Assembly: GCA_017882505.1 (NCBI GenBank)
Contig: JADGPJ010000023.1
Coordinates: 1 to 34,666, forward strand
From: Solirubrobacterales bacterium
GTDB taxonomy: Bacteria > Actinomycetota > Thermoleophilia > Solirubrobacterales > 70-9
Reading direction: 5' to 3'
DNA: 34,666 bases
The notes under the pieces were generated by a model that searched no databases, was not told the DNA's origin, and was given only the letters and a program-made list of their open reading frames with translations. How positions within the stretch are numbered: position 1 is the stretch's first letter; each line of letters opens with the position of its first letter. Below, piece by piece: positions 9,616 to 20,749 of the stretch. Both the position numbers and the translations under genes were made by a program.

Positions 9616-11262
9616 TCATGCCGGGTCGATGAGGACGCCAGGGTTGAGGATGCCGGCGGGATCGAGCTCGGCCTTGGCCGCCCGCAGCGCGGCGGCGAAG
9701 GGGGCCGGGCGCTGGCGGTCGTACCAGGGGCGGTGATCGCGCCCGACCGCGTGGTGGTGGGTGATCGTGCCGCCACCCTCGATCAGCGCCTCCGAGACGG
9801 CCGCCTTGATCTCGTCCCACTGCTCGACCTCGCCGCCGCGCACGGCCGGCGCCAGCACCGTGAAGTAGGGAGCGGCGCCATCCGGATAGACGTGGGTGAA
9901 GCGGCAGCTGACCCGTGGCGCCCCGGCGCCATCCCGCGGCGCGCCGGTGACCTCGGCCACCGCGGCGCGGGTGGTCTCCATCACGGTCGCGTGGAACTCC
10001 TCCAGCCGGTCCCAGGTGATCGCCGTCTCGAACGTCTCCGAGAGCACCCCGCAGGCGACGAAGGTGTCGCGCAGGTACGGCGCCAGCAGGAACGCTCCCC
10101 GCCAAGCCCCCACCGCGTCCTCTCCCTCGCTGTCGTCGGGCCGCAGACGTCCACTGTTTGGACGTTTCAGGCCCGTCGGCGGGGGTGTTGGGGCACCGCC
10201 GTGCTCCTCGGCGATTTCGAGGGCGATCTCCATCCAATCGTCCACGGGCTGGTGCGACGACTCGAAGCCGAGGATCAGCAGATCCGACCTGCCGTCACCG
10301 GCGCCGGTCAGCTCGGCCTCGGAGGCGTCGAGCAGGCGGCAGTTGGAGGGAAACAGACCGGACTGGGAGATCTCGCGGACGGCAGCCGCTGCGGCGATGA
10401 AGTCATCGAACTCGACCCCGGCTGACGCCTTGAACTGCGGACGCGGCCGGACCCGCACCCAGGCCTCCGAGATCGCCCCGAGGATGCCCTCGGAGCCGAG
10501 CAGCATCCGGTCCGGAGAGGGGCCCGCGCCCGAGCCCGGCAGCCGCCGGCTCTCCCAGTTCCCCCGCGGGGTGATCGCCCGCACCGACTCGACCAGGTCG
10601 TCGATGTGGGTGAGCAGGGTGGCGAAGTGGCCACCGGCGCGGGTCGCGATCCAGCCACCCAGGGTCGCGTACTCGAAGGACTGCGGGAAGTGGCGCAGGG
10701 TGAGCCCGTGCTCGCGCAGCTGCTCTTCAAGCCGCGGTCCCGTCGCCCCGGCCTGGATCCGCGCCGCCAGCGACTCGGCGTCGACCTCCAGCACCCGGTC
10801 GAGGCGGCGCAGGTCCATCGTCACCACCGGCCGCTCGCCGAGCCGCGCCTCGACCCCGCCGACGACGCTGGTGCCGCCGCCGAACGGGATCACCGCCGCC
10901 CCCTCGGCCTCGGCCCAGCTCAGCACCGTCTCGATCTCAGACTCGTGCCTGGGGAACGCGACCAGATCGGGTGGATTCTCGAACTCCCCCCGAAACCCCC
11001 GCACCACGTCCCGATACGCCTTCCCCAGCCCATGCGAAACCCGCTCGTAGTGGTCCCCCGAGAACAGATCCCCAAGCCCATCAGGCGGCTTGAGCCTCGC
11101 CCTCCGCAGCGTCACCTCCTTCAGCGGTACCGGCTTCTGAACCTCCCCCCCGAACCCGAACCGCTGCCGAATCCCTTCCGCCGCCTCGCGCATCTGGGTA
11201 GCCGAAGGAGCCTGGTACTCATAGCCCCACCCCCAGTGCTTCAGCCTTCGCCCCGAGCTCAT
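9616..11262 (-). CDS. FAD-binding oxidase, alkyldihydroxyacetonephosphate synthase (AGPS)-like
   Basis: A 548-residue VAO-type flavoenzyme. The family opening KHWGWGYEY is followed by the FAD-binding PCMH domain (PRHESEIETVL, PFGGGTSVVGG near residues 124-134, GATGPRLEEQLREHGLTLRHFPQSFEYATLGGWIATRAGG) and the C-terminal cap. AGPS enzymes replace the acyl chain of acyl-DHAP by a fatty alcohol, giving the ether bond. The active-site His triplet of AGPS is kept here (His502-504 in ITHHHAVGRDH), as is the ending DPAGILNPG. A Pro-rich insert (PTPPPTGLKRPNSG) lies near residues 363-380. It is 52 bases behind the acyl-CoA reductase gene on the same strand. A generic FAD-linked dehydrogenase remains the alternative. 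Confidence 0.85.
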   Translation of the reverse strand: MSSGRRLKHWGWGYEYQAPSATQMREAAEGIRQRFGFGGEVQKPVPLKEVTLRRARLKPPDGLGDLFSGDHYERVSHGLGKAYRDVVRGFRGEFENPPDLVAFPRHESEIETVLSWAEAEGAAVIPFGGGTSVVGGVEARLGERPVVTMDLRRLDRVLEVDAESLAARIQAGATGPRLEEQLREHGLTLRHFPQSFEYATLGGWIATRAGGHFATLLTHIDDLVESVRAITPRGNWESRRLPGSGAGPSPDRMLLGSEGILGAISEAWVRVRPRPQFKASAGVEFDDFIAAAAAVREISQSGLFPSNCRLLDASEAELTGAGDGRSDLLILGFESSHQPVDDWMEIALEIAEEHGGAPTPPPTGLKRPNSGRLRPDDSEGEDAVGAWRGAFLLAPYLRDTFVACGVLSETFETAITWDRLEEFHATVMETTRAAVAEVTGAPRDGAGAPRVSCRFTHVYPDGAAPYFTVLAPAVRGGEVEQWDEIKAAVSEALIEGGGTITHHHAVGRDHRPWYDRQRPAPFAAALRAAKAELDPAGILNPGVLIDPA

Positions 11263-11314
11263 GGAGTCAACCGGGAGCGCGACTCCCGCGGGTGGCGCCG
11301 GGGTGGGGTGCCCG

Positions 11315-13306
11315 CTACCAGTGCACGCCTTTCATCAGGTGCGCAAAGGCAACCGCCTCGGTCGAGGGCGCTTTTTCCCGCCCCTCGCTCTCTTTCCCCT
11401 TCGCCGCCTGCGAATCCGGGAAGAGCTTGTAAGCCGTATTGAGGATCGTGTCGCTCGCCTTCGGCGCCACCGCGTAGAGCAGCTCGCCGAAGTTGCCGAG
11501 TCTGGTGGCGACCTTCTTCGGCCGGTTGACCATCGCCTTGGCGATCATCTCCGCCGCCTCCTCGGGAGTGATCGCGGGGAACATGTCGTACATCCGCGTC
11601 GGCGCGATCATCGGCGTCCGCACCAGCGGCATGTTGATCGTCGTGATGTGGACCTTGTCTTCGACGATCTCCGAGGCGATAACGCGGCTGAAGGCGTCGA
11701 GCGCGGCCTTCGAGGCGACATAGGCGGAGAAGCGTGGCGGGTTGGTCTGGGTCCCGATCGAGCTGATGTTGATGATGTGGCCGGATTTGCGGGCCCGCAT
11801 CGCCGGCAGCAGCGAGAGGATCAGCCGCAGGGCGCCGAGGTAGTTGAGCTGGATCGTCCGCTCGTAATCGTGGAAGCGGTCGTAGGAGAGCGCGACCGAG
11901 CGGCGGATCGAGCGCCCGGCGTTGTTGACGAGGATGTCGACGTGGCCGTGGTAGGCCAGCACCTCCGCCGCCATCCGCTCGATGTCGTCGATGTCGGCGA
12001 GGTCGCAGCGGTGGATGTGGGCGGAGCCCCCGGCGGCGAGGATCTCCTCCTTGGTCTCCTCCAGCTTCTCGATCGAGCGGGCGACCAGCAGCACCGTCGC
12101 GCCGGCGTCGGCGACCTTGACCGCGGTCGCTTTGCCGATTCCCGAGGAAGCGCCGGTGATGAGGACGACCTTGCCCCGCACGGCGCCGGCCAGCGAGCGG
12201 TCCTTGAAGAGGTCGGGATCGAGGTTGCGCTCCCAGTAGTCCCAGACCCTGGTCGCGTAGCTCTCCAGCGGCGGTACCTCGATGCCGGAGCCCGCGAGCG
12301 CCGCCTGGGCGCCGCTGGAGTCGAAGCTGGTCGGGTAATCGAGGTAGGTGAAGACCGAGGCGGGCAATCCCAGCTCTCCCAGCGCCGCCTTCACGACCCG
12401 CTTCCCCGGCGGGAAGAACTTCAGCGCGCCGCGGACGGCGCCGGTCGCCGGTTCGGTCACGTCGGTGCCAAGCCGGATCGACATCTGCGGCGCGTCGGCC
12501 GCCTTGGCGAAGAGGTTGACCACTTCGCCCGCGGTCTTCGGGTTGGGATCGGTGAGGTGGAAGGCGCGACCGTCGAGTTTCGGCTGATGGGCGATGTGGT
12601 CGATCGCCGAGGCGACGTAGTCGACCGGGACGATGTTGATCTCGCCGCCCTCGATCCCGATCGTCGGCAGCCAGGAGGGCAGCACTCGCCGCGTCCGCTG
12701 CAGCGCCTTGAAGAAGTAGTAGGGCCCGTCGATCTTGTCGATCTCGCCCGTCCGCGAGTCGCCGACGACGATCCCCGGCCGGTAGACGCGCCAGGGACGC
12801 GGGCATTCCTCGCGGACCAGCCGCTCGGATTCGTGCTTGGTGCGGAAGTAGGGATTGTTGTCGAGCCGTTCCGCCTCGTCGAACATGTCCTCGCGCCATT
12901 CGCCGCGGTAGAGCCCCGCCGCGGCGATCGAGCTGATCTGGTGGAAGCAGCCGGCCTCGACCGCTCCCGCGAGCTCGATCGCATGCCTGGTCCCCTCGAC
13001 GTTGGCGATCTCCTGCGTCTCGGCGCTGGCGGTGATGTCGTAGATCGCCGCCAGGTGGAAGAAGTGATCGATCTCACCGCGCATCTCGACCAGGTCCTCC
13101 TCGGAGACGGCGAGACCCGGCTGGGTGAGGTCGCCGGCGACCGGGACCACACGCGCCCCGTCGGCGCCCCAACCGGTGCGCAGCTCCTCCAGGCGACCGC
13201 GCGAACCGGCCCGGACCAGAGCGTAGATCGTGCCCTCGCGCTGCAGCAGCCGCTCGACCAGATTCCGGCCGATGAATCCAGTTGCCCCGGTAACGAAGTA
13301 GCTCAT
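11315..13306 (-). CDS. Two-domain SDR, AcrA1/Acr1-like fatty acyl-CoA reductase
   Basis: A 663-residue fusion of two short-chain dehydrogenases. Residues 1-370 are an extended SDR of the fatty-acyl reductase/NAD-binding-4 type (TGATGFIG at 6-13, SSIAAAGLY, YFRTKHESE as YxxxK). Residues 380-663 are a classical SDR (TGASSGIG, NNAGRS, ISSIG, YVASKAALDAFSR). The C-terminal half carries blocks seen in Acinetobacter Acr1, a fatty acyl-CoA reductase: NMPLVRTPMIAPTRMY, KKVATRLGNFGELLYAVAPK and a final HW. The order matches mycobacterial AcrA1 (Rv3391)-type proteins. The expected role is reduction of acyl-CoA to aldehyde and perhaps alcohol. TACCCT lies 8 nt before the ATG. Linkage to the AGPS-like gene suggests fatty alcohol supply; that link is inference. 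Confidence 0.9.
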   Translation of the reverse strand: MSYFVTGATGFIGRNLVERLLQREGTIYALVRAGSRGRLEELRTGWGADGARVVPVAGDLTQPGLAVSEEDLVEMRGEIDHFFHLAAIYDITASAETQEIANVEGTRHAIELAGAVEAGCFHQISSIAAAGLYRGEWREDMFDEAERLDNNPYFRTKHESERLVREECPRPWRVYRPGIVVGDSRTGEIDKIDGPYYFFKALQRTRRVLPSWLPTIGIEGGEINIVPVDYVASAIDHIAHQPKLDGRAFHLTDPNPKTAGEVVNLFAKAADAPQMSIRLGTDVTEPATGAVRGALKFFPPGKRVVKAALGELGLPASVFTYLDYPTSFDSSGAQAALAGSGIEVPPLESYATRVWDYWERNLDPDLFKDRSLAGAVRGKVVLITGASSGIGKATAVKVADAGATVLLVARSIEKLEETKEEILAAGGSAHIHRCDLADIDDIERMAAEVLAYHGHVDILVNNAGRSIRRSVALSYDRFHDYERTIQLNYLGALRLILSLLPAMRARKSGHIINISSIGTQTNPPRFSAYVASKAALDAFSRVIASEIVEDKVHITTINMPLVRTPMIAPTRMYDMFPAITPEEAAEMIAKAMVNRPKKVATRLGNFGELLYAVAPKASDTILNTAYKLFPDSQAAKGKESEGREKAPSTEAVAFAHLMKGVHW

Positions 13307-13314
13307 CGGGTACC

Positions 13315-13320
13315 AGGGTA
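13315..13320 (-). promoter_or_regulatory. Putative -10 element (TACCCT) for the acyl-CoA reductase gene
   Basis: On the minus strand TACCCT stands 8 nt before the ATG with no Shine-Dalgarno, fitting leaderless transcription. The 62-base gap to the divergent 2-oxoglutarate dehydrogenase gene holds -10-like boxes for both directions. Confidence 0.4.
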
Positions 13321-13351
13321 TCTCGACATGCTGCCCATACGTCGGGTTTCA

Positions 13352-13357
13352 TAGACT
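13352..13357 (+). promoter_or_regulatory. Putative -10 element (TAGACT) for kgd
   Basis: TAGACT lies 11 nt before the ATG, so the message would have a leader of a few bases at most. A weak purine run (GAAGAA) touches the start codon but is too close to act as a normal ribosome site. Confidence 0.4.
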
Positions 13358-13368
13358 TCAACGAAGAA

Positions 13369-16300
13369 ATGCCAAAGACGGCCACCGTGCAGATAGCCAT
13401 GCCAGAGATGGGCGAGTCGGTGACCGAGGGCATCGTTCTCGAGTGGCACGTGGCCGAGGGCGACTTCGTAAACGAGGGCGACACCGTCGTCGAGGTCTCG
13501 ACCGACAAGGTCGACGCCGAGGTTCCGGCGCCGACCAGCGGCGTCATCACCAAGCTTGTTGCATCCGTCGACGACGAGGTCCCGGTGGGGGCTCCGTTGG
13601 CAGAGATGGAGGCGGGAGACGGCGAGGGTTCCGGCGCATCCGCGGGGGGAGGCCAGGGGGAGGACGTGGCTTCGTTCTCGGCACCTCCCCCTGGCCTCCC
13701 CGAGACGAGCGGCGGGAACGGCTCGAGTACTGGCGCTGGCGGCAACGGCGCGGACGTGCGCGCGACGCCGGTTGCGCGCAGAGTCGCGGAGGCGACCGGC
13801 GTCGATCTGGCTTCGGTAAGCGGGAGTGGCCCAGGTTCCAAGGTCACCAAGGAGGACGTGCTCTCTGCTGGCGGCGGGGGCGGCAACGGCGCCGCGCCGG
13901 TCGCGGCCGGTGAGGCGAAGCAGTTGCGCGGGCCGGCGGCGATGCTGGCGAAAGCGATGGACGAGAGCCGGGCGGTGCCGACGGCGACCTCGTTCCGGAC
14001 GATCGCGGTGGACACGCTCGACGCCAAGCGCAAGGCGATCAACACGGTGCTCAAGGAGCGCGGGCTGAAGGTCTCCTTCACCCATCTCGTCGCCTGGGCG
14101 ATCGTGCAGGCGACCAAGGACTTCGAGGTGATGGTGCGGACCTTCGAGCAGCGCGACGGCAAGCCGTTCGCGATCGAGGGCGGGCCGATCAACCTCGGCA
14201 TCGCCGTCGACGTCGAGCGCAAGGACGGCTCCCACAGCCTGATGGTGCCGGCGATCAAGGGCTCCGAGAGCCTCGACTTCGCCGGCTTCCACTCCAACTA
14301 CGAAGAGCTGATCGCGAAGACCCGGGAAAACAAGCTCACCGCCGATGACTTCCAGGGCACCAACATCTCGCTCACCAACCCGGGCGGGATCGGCACCGTC
14401 GCCTCGGTGCCGCGGCTGCTCAGCGGTCAGAGCGCGATCATCGCCACCGGCTCGATCGCCTACCCGCCGGAGTGGTTGCATGCCTCGCCGGAACGGCTGC
14501 GCCAGATCGGCGTCTCCAAGGTGATGACGCTGACCTCCACCTACGACCACCGGGTGATCCAGGGCGCCGAGTCGGGCGCCTTCCTGCGCCGGGTCGAGCA
14601 GCTGCTGCAGGGCGAGGACGGCTTCTACGAGGCGGTCGCCGCCGACCTTGGCATCGACGCCGCCGGCGTCACCTCGGCCCACCCGGCCTCGGCTTCGGCG
14701 CCGCCGCTCAGCGCCGCCCGGCCCGGCGCCCCCGGCGAAGTCGACGAAGAGCTGCTGCAGGCGGTGCAGGCGGCGACCTCGCTGCTCAAGTCCTACCGCA
14801 CTCACGGGCACCTGGCGGCGCACCTCGACCCGCTCGGGTCCCAGCCCAAAGGCGACCCCTCGCTGCAGCCCGAGAACGTCGACCTGACGCCCGAGCTGAT
14901 GTCCCGGATCCCGGCTCACATCCTGCGGATTGGCGTCCCCGGCGAAACCCTGCTGGAGGCGTTGCCCCGCCTGCGCACCGCCTACTGCGGCACGATCGGC
15001 TACCAGTTCGAGCACCTCTCCTCCCACCAGCAGCGGATCTGGCTGCGGGAAATGATCGAGACCGGGGCCCACCGCCAGCCGCTCAGCGACGACGAGAAGC
15101 ATCGCCTCCTGCACCGGCTGATCGATGTCTTCCAGTTCGAGCGCTTCCTCGAGAAGGCGTATCTGGGTCAGAAGATGTTCTCGATCGAGGGCCTCGACGT
15201 CGTCGTGCCGATGCTCGACGAGCTGGTCACCCTCTCCAACCGCGCCGGCGCCGACGAGGTCGTGTTCGGGATGGCCCACCGCGGCCGCCTCAGCGTCCTC
15301 GCCCACAACCTCGGACGGCCGGTGGAGTCGATCCTGGCCGAGTTCGAGGGCTCGAAGCGGCTCAAAGACGTCAAGGCGGTGGCGGCGATCCCCCACGGCG
15401 GCACCGGCGACGTCAAGTACCACTACGGCCACCGCGGCGTCTACGAGACCTCCGCCGGCGAGAAGATCTCGGTCCGCCTCTACCCGAACCCGAGCCACCT
15501 CGAGTTCGTCGACCCGGTCGTCACCGGCGGCGCCCGCTACCTGCAGTCGGTCTTCGAGGGCGCCGAGCTCCAGCACGACCCGAAGCGAGCGGTGCCGGTC
15601 CTGCTCCACGGCGACGCCGCCTTCCCCGCCCAGGGAGTCGTCGCCGAGACGCTCAACCTGCAGTCGCTGAAGGGCTACAGCACCGGTGGCACCGTCCACA
15701 TCGTCCAGAACAACCAGGTCGGATTCACCACCGACCCCGAGGAGGCGCGTTCGACCCCCTATGCGGCCGACATGGCGAAGGGCTTCAACGTCCCGATCGT
15801 CCACGTCAATGCCGACGACGTCGAGGCCTGCACCGCCGCGGTGCGGCTGGCGATGGCCTACCGCGAGCGCTGGGGTCGCGACGTGGTCATCGACGTGATC
15901 GGCTACCGCCGCTTCGGCCACAACGAGACCGACGAGCCCGCCTACACGCAGCCGAAGATGGCGGCGGCGATCAAGTCCCACAAGCCCGTCTCCGAGATCT
16001 ACGCCGAGAAGCTGATCGCCGAGGGAACCGTCAGCGCCGAGGACGTGAGCCGGGAGTCCGGGCAGCGCAAGGAGGAGATGTCGGCGGCGCTGAAGGGGCT
16101 GCGGGAGAAGATGGAGGCGGGCGACTACGAGGACCCGACGGTCACCGGCCTCACCACCAGCACCGGCGAACTCCTCGACCGCACCGCCAGCCCGCCGGTC
16201 GATACCGCCGTGGCCGCGGACAAGCTCCGGGCCCTCAACCTGGCGCTGCTGAAGACCCCGGAGGGATTCAACGTCCACCGCAAGCTGCGCCGCCCGCTCG

Positions 16301-17370
16301 ACAAGCGCGTCGACGCGCTGGAGTCCGGCGGCATCGACTTCGGCCAGGCCGAGGCCCTCGCCTTCGGCTCGCTGCTGACCGAGGGCGTCCACATCCGCCT
16401 CACCGGCCAGGACACCGAGCGCGGCACCTTCTCCCACCGCCACCTCGTCCTCCACGACGAGAACACCGGCCTCAAGTACACGCCGATGAAGAACCTCGAG
16501 GACGCAACCGCGCCCTTCGAGCTCTACAACAGCCCGCTCTCGGAGATCGCCTGCCTCGGCTTCGAGTACGGCTACTCGGCGGCGACGCCGAGCGCCCTGG
16601 TCCTCTGGGAGGCCCAGTTTGGCGACTTCGCCAACGCCGCCCAGGTGATCATCGACAGCTTCATCGTCTCCGGCGAGGCGAAGTGGGGCCAGACCAGCCG
16701 CCTGACGATGCTGCTCCCGCACGGCTATGAGGGTTCGGGCCCGGAGCACTCGAGCGCCCGCATCGAGCGCTTCCTCGCCCTCGGCGCCGAGGGCAACATC
16801 CGCATCGCCAACCCCACCACCGCCGCCCAGTACTTCCACCTGCTGCGTCGCCAGGCGCTGATCCGCAAGCCGCGGCCGCTGATCGTCTTCACCCCCAAGG
16901 GCCTGCTGCGCCTCGACCGCGCCGCCGCCAGCCTCGAGGACCTGACCGAGGGCGAGCTGCACCTCATCCTCGACGACCCCAAGGCCGCGGACCGTCGCGA
17001 GAAGATCGAGCGGTTGGTGCTCTGTACCGGCAAGGTGTACTTCGACATCGACGCCAGCGAGCGCCGCGACGGCGCCGAGAACGTCGCGGTCGCCCGCGTC
17101 GAGGTGCTCTACCCGTTCGCCAAGGAACAGTTGGAGAGCCTCATCGCCAGCTACCCGAACCTGAAGGAGATCGCCTGGGTCCAGGAGGAGCCGCGCAACA
17201 TGGGCGCCTGGAAGGTGATGTCACGGCGCTTCCCCGCCGTCGTTCCCGAGGACGTCGACCTCACCTACATCGGCCGCCCCGGACGCGCCAGCACCGGTGA
17301 GGGTTACTCGGGGGCACACGTGCTCGAGCAGGAACGAATAGTCCTCACCGCCCTCACACCCGGCGCCTGA
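13369..17370 (+). CDS. kgd: Multifunctional 2-oxoglutarate dehydrogenase/decarboxylase, lipoyl-E3BD-E2-E1 fusion
   Basis: A 1333-residue chain that oxidatively decarboxylates 2-oxoglutarate in the TCA cycle. Residues 1-85 form a lipoyl domain (lysine K47 in STDKVDAEV). A Gly/Ser/Pro linker follows, then a peripheral-subunit-binding domain (about 130-166, ATPVARRVAEATGVDL). The E2 acyltransferase core (about 186-425) ends in YDHRVIQGAESG, where the usual Asp of HRxxDG is Gln, as in mycobacterial Kgd. From about 457 comes the ThDP-dependent E1 (AHRGRLSVLAHNLGRP, GDAAFPAQGVVAETLNL, NNQVGFTTDP, FGHNETDEPAYTQP, HGYEGSGPEHSSAR). Mycobacterial Kgd and corynebacterial OdhA lack the lipoyl and binding domains, so this is a more complete fusion. 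It precedes a small membrane protein gene by 6 bases. Confidence 0.95.
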   Translation: MPKTATVQIAMPEMGESVTEGIVLEWHVAEGDFVNEGDTVVEVSTDKVDAEVPAPTSGVITKLVASVDDEVPVGAPLAEMEAGDGEGSGASAGGGQGEDVASFSAPPPGLPETSGGNGSSTGAGGNGADVRATPVARRVAEATGVDLASVSGSGPGSKVTKEDVLSAGGGGGNGAAPVAAGEAKQLRGPAAMLAKAMDESRAVPTATSFRTIAVDTLDAKRKAINTVLKERGLKVSFTHLVAWAIVQATKDFEVMVRTFEQRDGKPFAIEGGPINLGIAVDVERKDGSHSLMVPAIKGSESLDFAGFHSNYEELIAKTRENKLTADDFQGTNISLTNPGGIGTVASVPRLLSGQSAIIATGSIAYPPEWLHASPERLRQIGVSKVMTLTSTYDHRVIQGAESGAFLRRVEQLLQGEDGFYEAVAADLGIDAAGVTSAHPASASAPPLSAARPGAPGEVDEELLQAVQAATSLLKSYRTHGHLAAHLDPLGSQPKGDPSLQPENVDLTPELMSRIPAHILRIGVPGETLLEALPRLRTAYCGTIGYQFEHLSSHQQRIWLREMIETGAHRQPLSDDEKHRLLHRLIDVFQFERFLEKAYLGQKMFSIEGLDVVVPMLDELVTLSNRAGADEVVFGMAHRGRLSVLAHNLGRPVESILAEFEGSKRLKDVKAVAAIPHGGTGDVKYHYGHRGVYETSAGEKISVRLYPNPSHLEFVDPVVTGGARYLQSVFEGAELQHDPKRAVPVLLHGDAAFPAQGVVAETLNLQSLKGYSTGGTVHIVQNNQVGFTTDPEEARSTPYAADMAKGFNVPIVHVNADDVEACTAAVRLAMAYRERWGRDVVIDVIGYRRFGHNETDEPAYTQPKMAAAIKSHKPVSEIYAEKLIAEGTVSAEDVSRESGQRKEEMSAALKGLREKMEAGDYEDPTVTGLTTSTGELLDRTASPPVDTAVAADKLRALNLALLKTPEGFNVHRKLRRPLDKRVDALESGGIDFGQAEALAFGSLLTEGVHIRLTGQDTERGTFSHRHLVLHDENTGLKYTPMKNLEDATAPFELYNSPLSEIACLGFEYGYSAATPSALVLWEAQFGDFANAAQVIIDSFIVSGEAKWGQTSRLTMLLPHGYEGSGPEHSSARIERFLALGAEGNIRIANPTTAAQYFHLLRRQALIRKPRPLIVFTPKGLLRLDRAAASLEDLTEGELHLILDDPKAADRREKIERLVLCTGKVYFDIDASERRDGAENVAVARVEVLYPFAKEQLESLIASYPNLKEIAWVQEEPRNMGAWKVMSRRFPAVVPEDVDLTYIGRPGRASTGEGYSGAHVLEQERIVLTALTPGA
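13646..13701. repeat. Perfect 18-base inverted repeat inside kgd
   Basis: Left arm 13646-13663 (GGGGAGGCCAGGGGGAGG) and right arm 13684-13701 are exact reverse complements around a 20-base loop. The element falls in the low-complexity linker after the lipoyl domain and is translated in frame as Gly/Gln/Glu- and Pro/Gly/Leu-rich peptide. The mRNA should form a very stable hairpin here. Confidence 0.9.
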
Positions 17371-17376
17371 TCGCTG

Positions 17377-17742
17377 ATGTCCGGGCGCCCGTTCGAGAAG
17401 CCCGTTCCAGGGCGCCTGTTCGTCTGGGTGAAGCGCCTCTCCTGGGTTGAGCTGGCGATCTTCTCGGCGCTGATCGCCTTCTGGCTGGTACCGGGGTTCG
17501 AAACCGAGACGATGGTGTTCGGCTGGGCGCACGGAATCGGCTTCGTCATCCTCTGTGTGGTGATCTGGATCGCCGCGGTCCGACATGAGGCCCCTTACAC
17601 CCTGCTCGCCGCGACCCTTACCCCGGTCGGTCCGGTCGGCAGTGTGATCGGAATCGAACTGATCGAGCGCAAGGGTTGGGGAATCGCCGACCCGGACGGT
17701 CGGGGGGTCGATCCGGCGCAAAGCGCGCCCGATCGCACCTAA
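17377..17742 (+). CDS. Small membrane protein, DUF3817-like
   Basis: A 121-residue protein with three hydrophobic segments (WVELAIFSALIAFWLVPG, FGWAHGIGFVILCVVIWIAA, LLAATLTPVGPVGSVIGI). The order of a first helix, a GWAHGIGFV block and a conserved-looking PVGPVGS turn resembles DUF3817 integral membrane proteins, whose role is unknown. It starts 6 bases after the kgd stop, so it is probably co-transcribed and perhaps translated by re-initiating ribosomes. The Asp/Pro-rich C-terminal 20 residues are hydrophilic. A functional link with 2-oxoglutarate dehydrogenase is not established. Confidence 0.75.
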   Translation: MSGRPFEKPVPGRLFVWVKRLSWVELAIFSALIAFWLVPGFETETMVFGWAHGIGFVILCVVIWIAAVRHEAPYTLLAATLTPVGPVGSVIGIELIERKGWGIADPDGRGVDPAQSAPDRT

Positions 17743-17798
17743 AGCGCTTAATTACGCTTGACCGCGCAGAGTCGAGGCGGTATAGCTAATCGCTGACT

Positions 17799-17828
17799 GT
17801 TCCTCTGGACAGTCCCGTTCAGGGGAAC
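17799..17828. terminator. Hairpin between the convergent DUF3817-like and aconitase genes
   Basis: Arms GTTCCTCTG and CAGGGGAAC pair over nine bases (one G-U on the plus-strand RNA) around a 12-base loop. It lies about 57 bases past the DUF3817-like stop in the 175-base convergent gap. No T-run follows, so its efficiency is doubtful. The rest of the gap shows no other feature I can name. Confidence 0.35.
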
Positions 17829-17917
17829 GGCCGCGTCGGCATCCCTCCCTGGCTACCGACGCGCAGGCGCGGTGAGGGTCGCGCGGACCCCCCTGCCTCC
17901 CGCGGCCCCGCTGCGTC

Positions 17918-20725
<2,808 letters not shown>

Positions 20726-20749
20726 CTTTTCGTCCTCCAAAGTCGTGGT

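Noticed and set aside
13303-16962. Minus-strand open frame of 1219 codons antisense to kgd.
   Set aside because: Its residues (Val/Asp/Leu/Gly/Arg-rich) are what the reverse frame of a high-GC gene gives. kgd has full domain evidence on the other strand.
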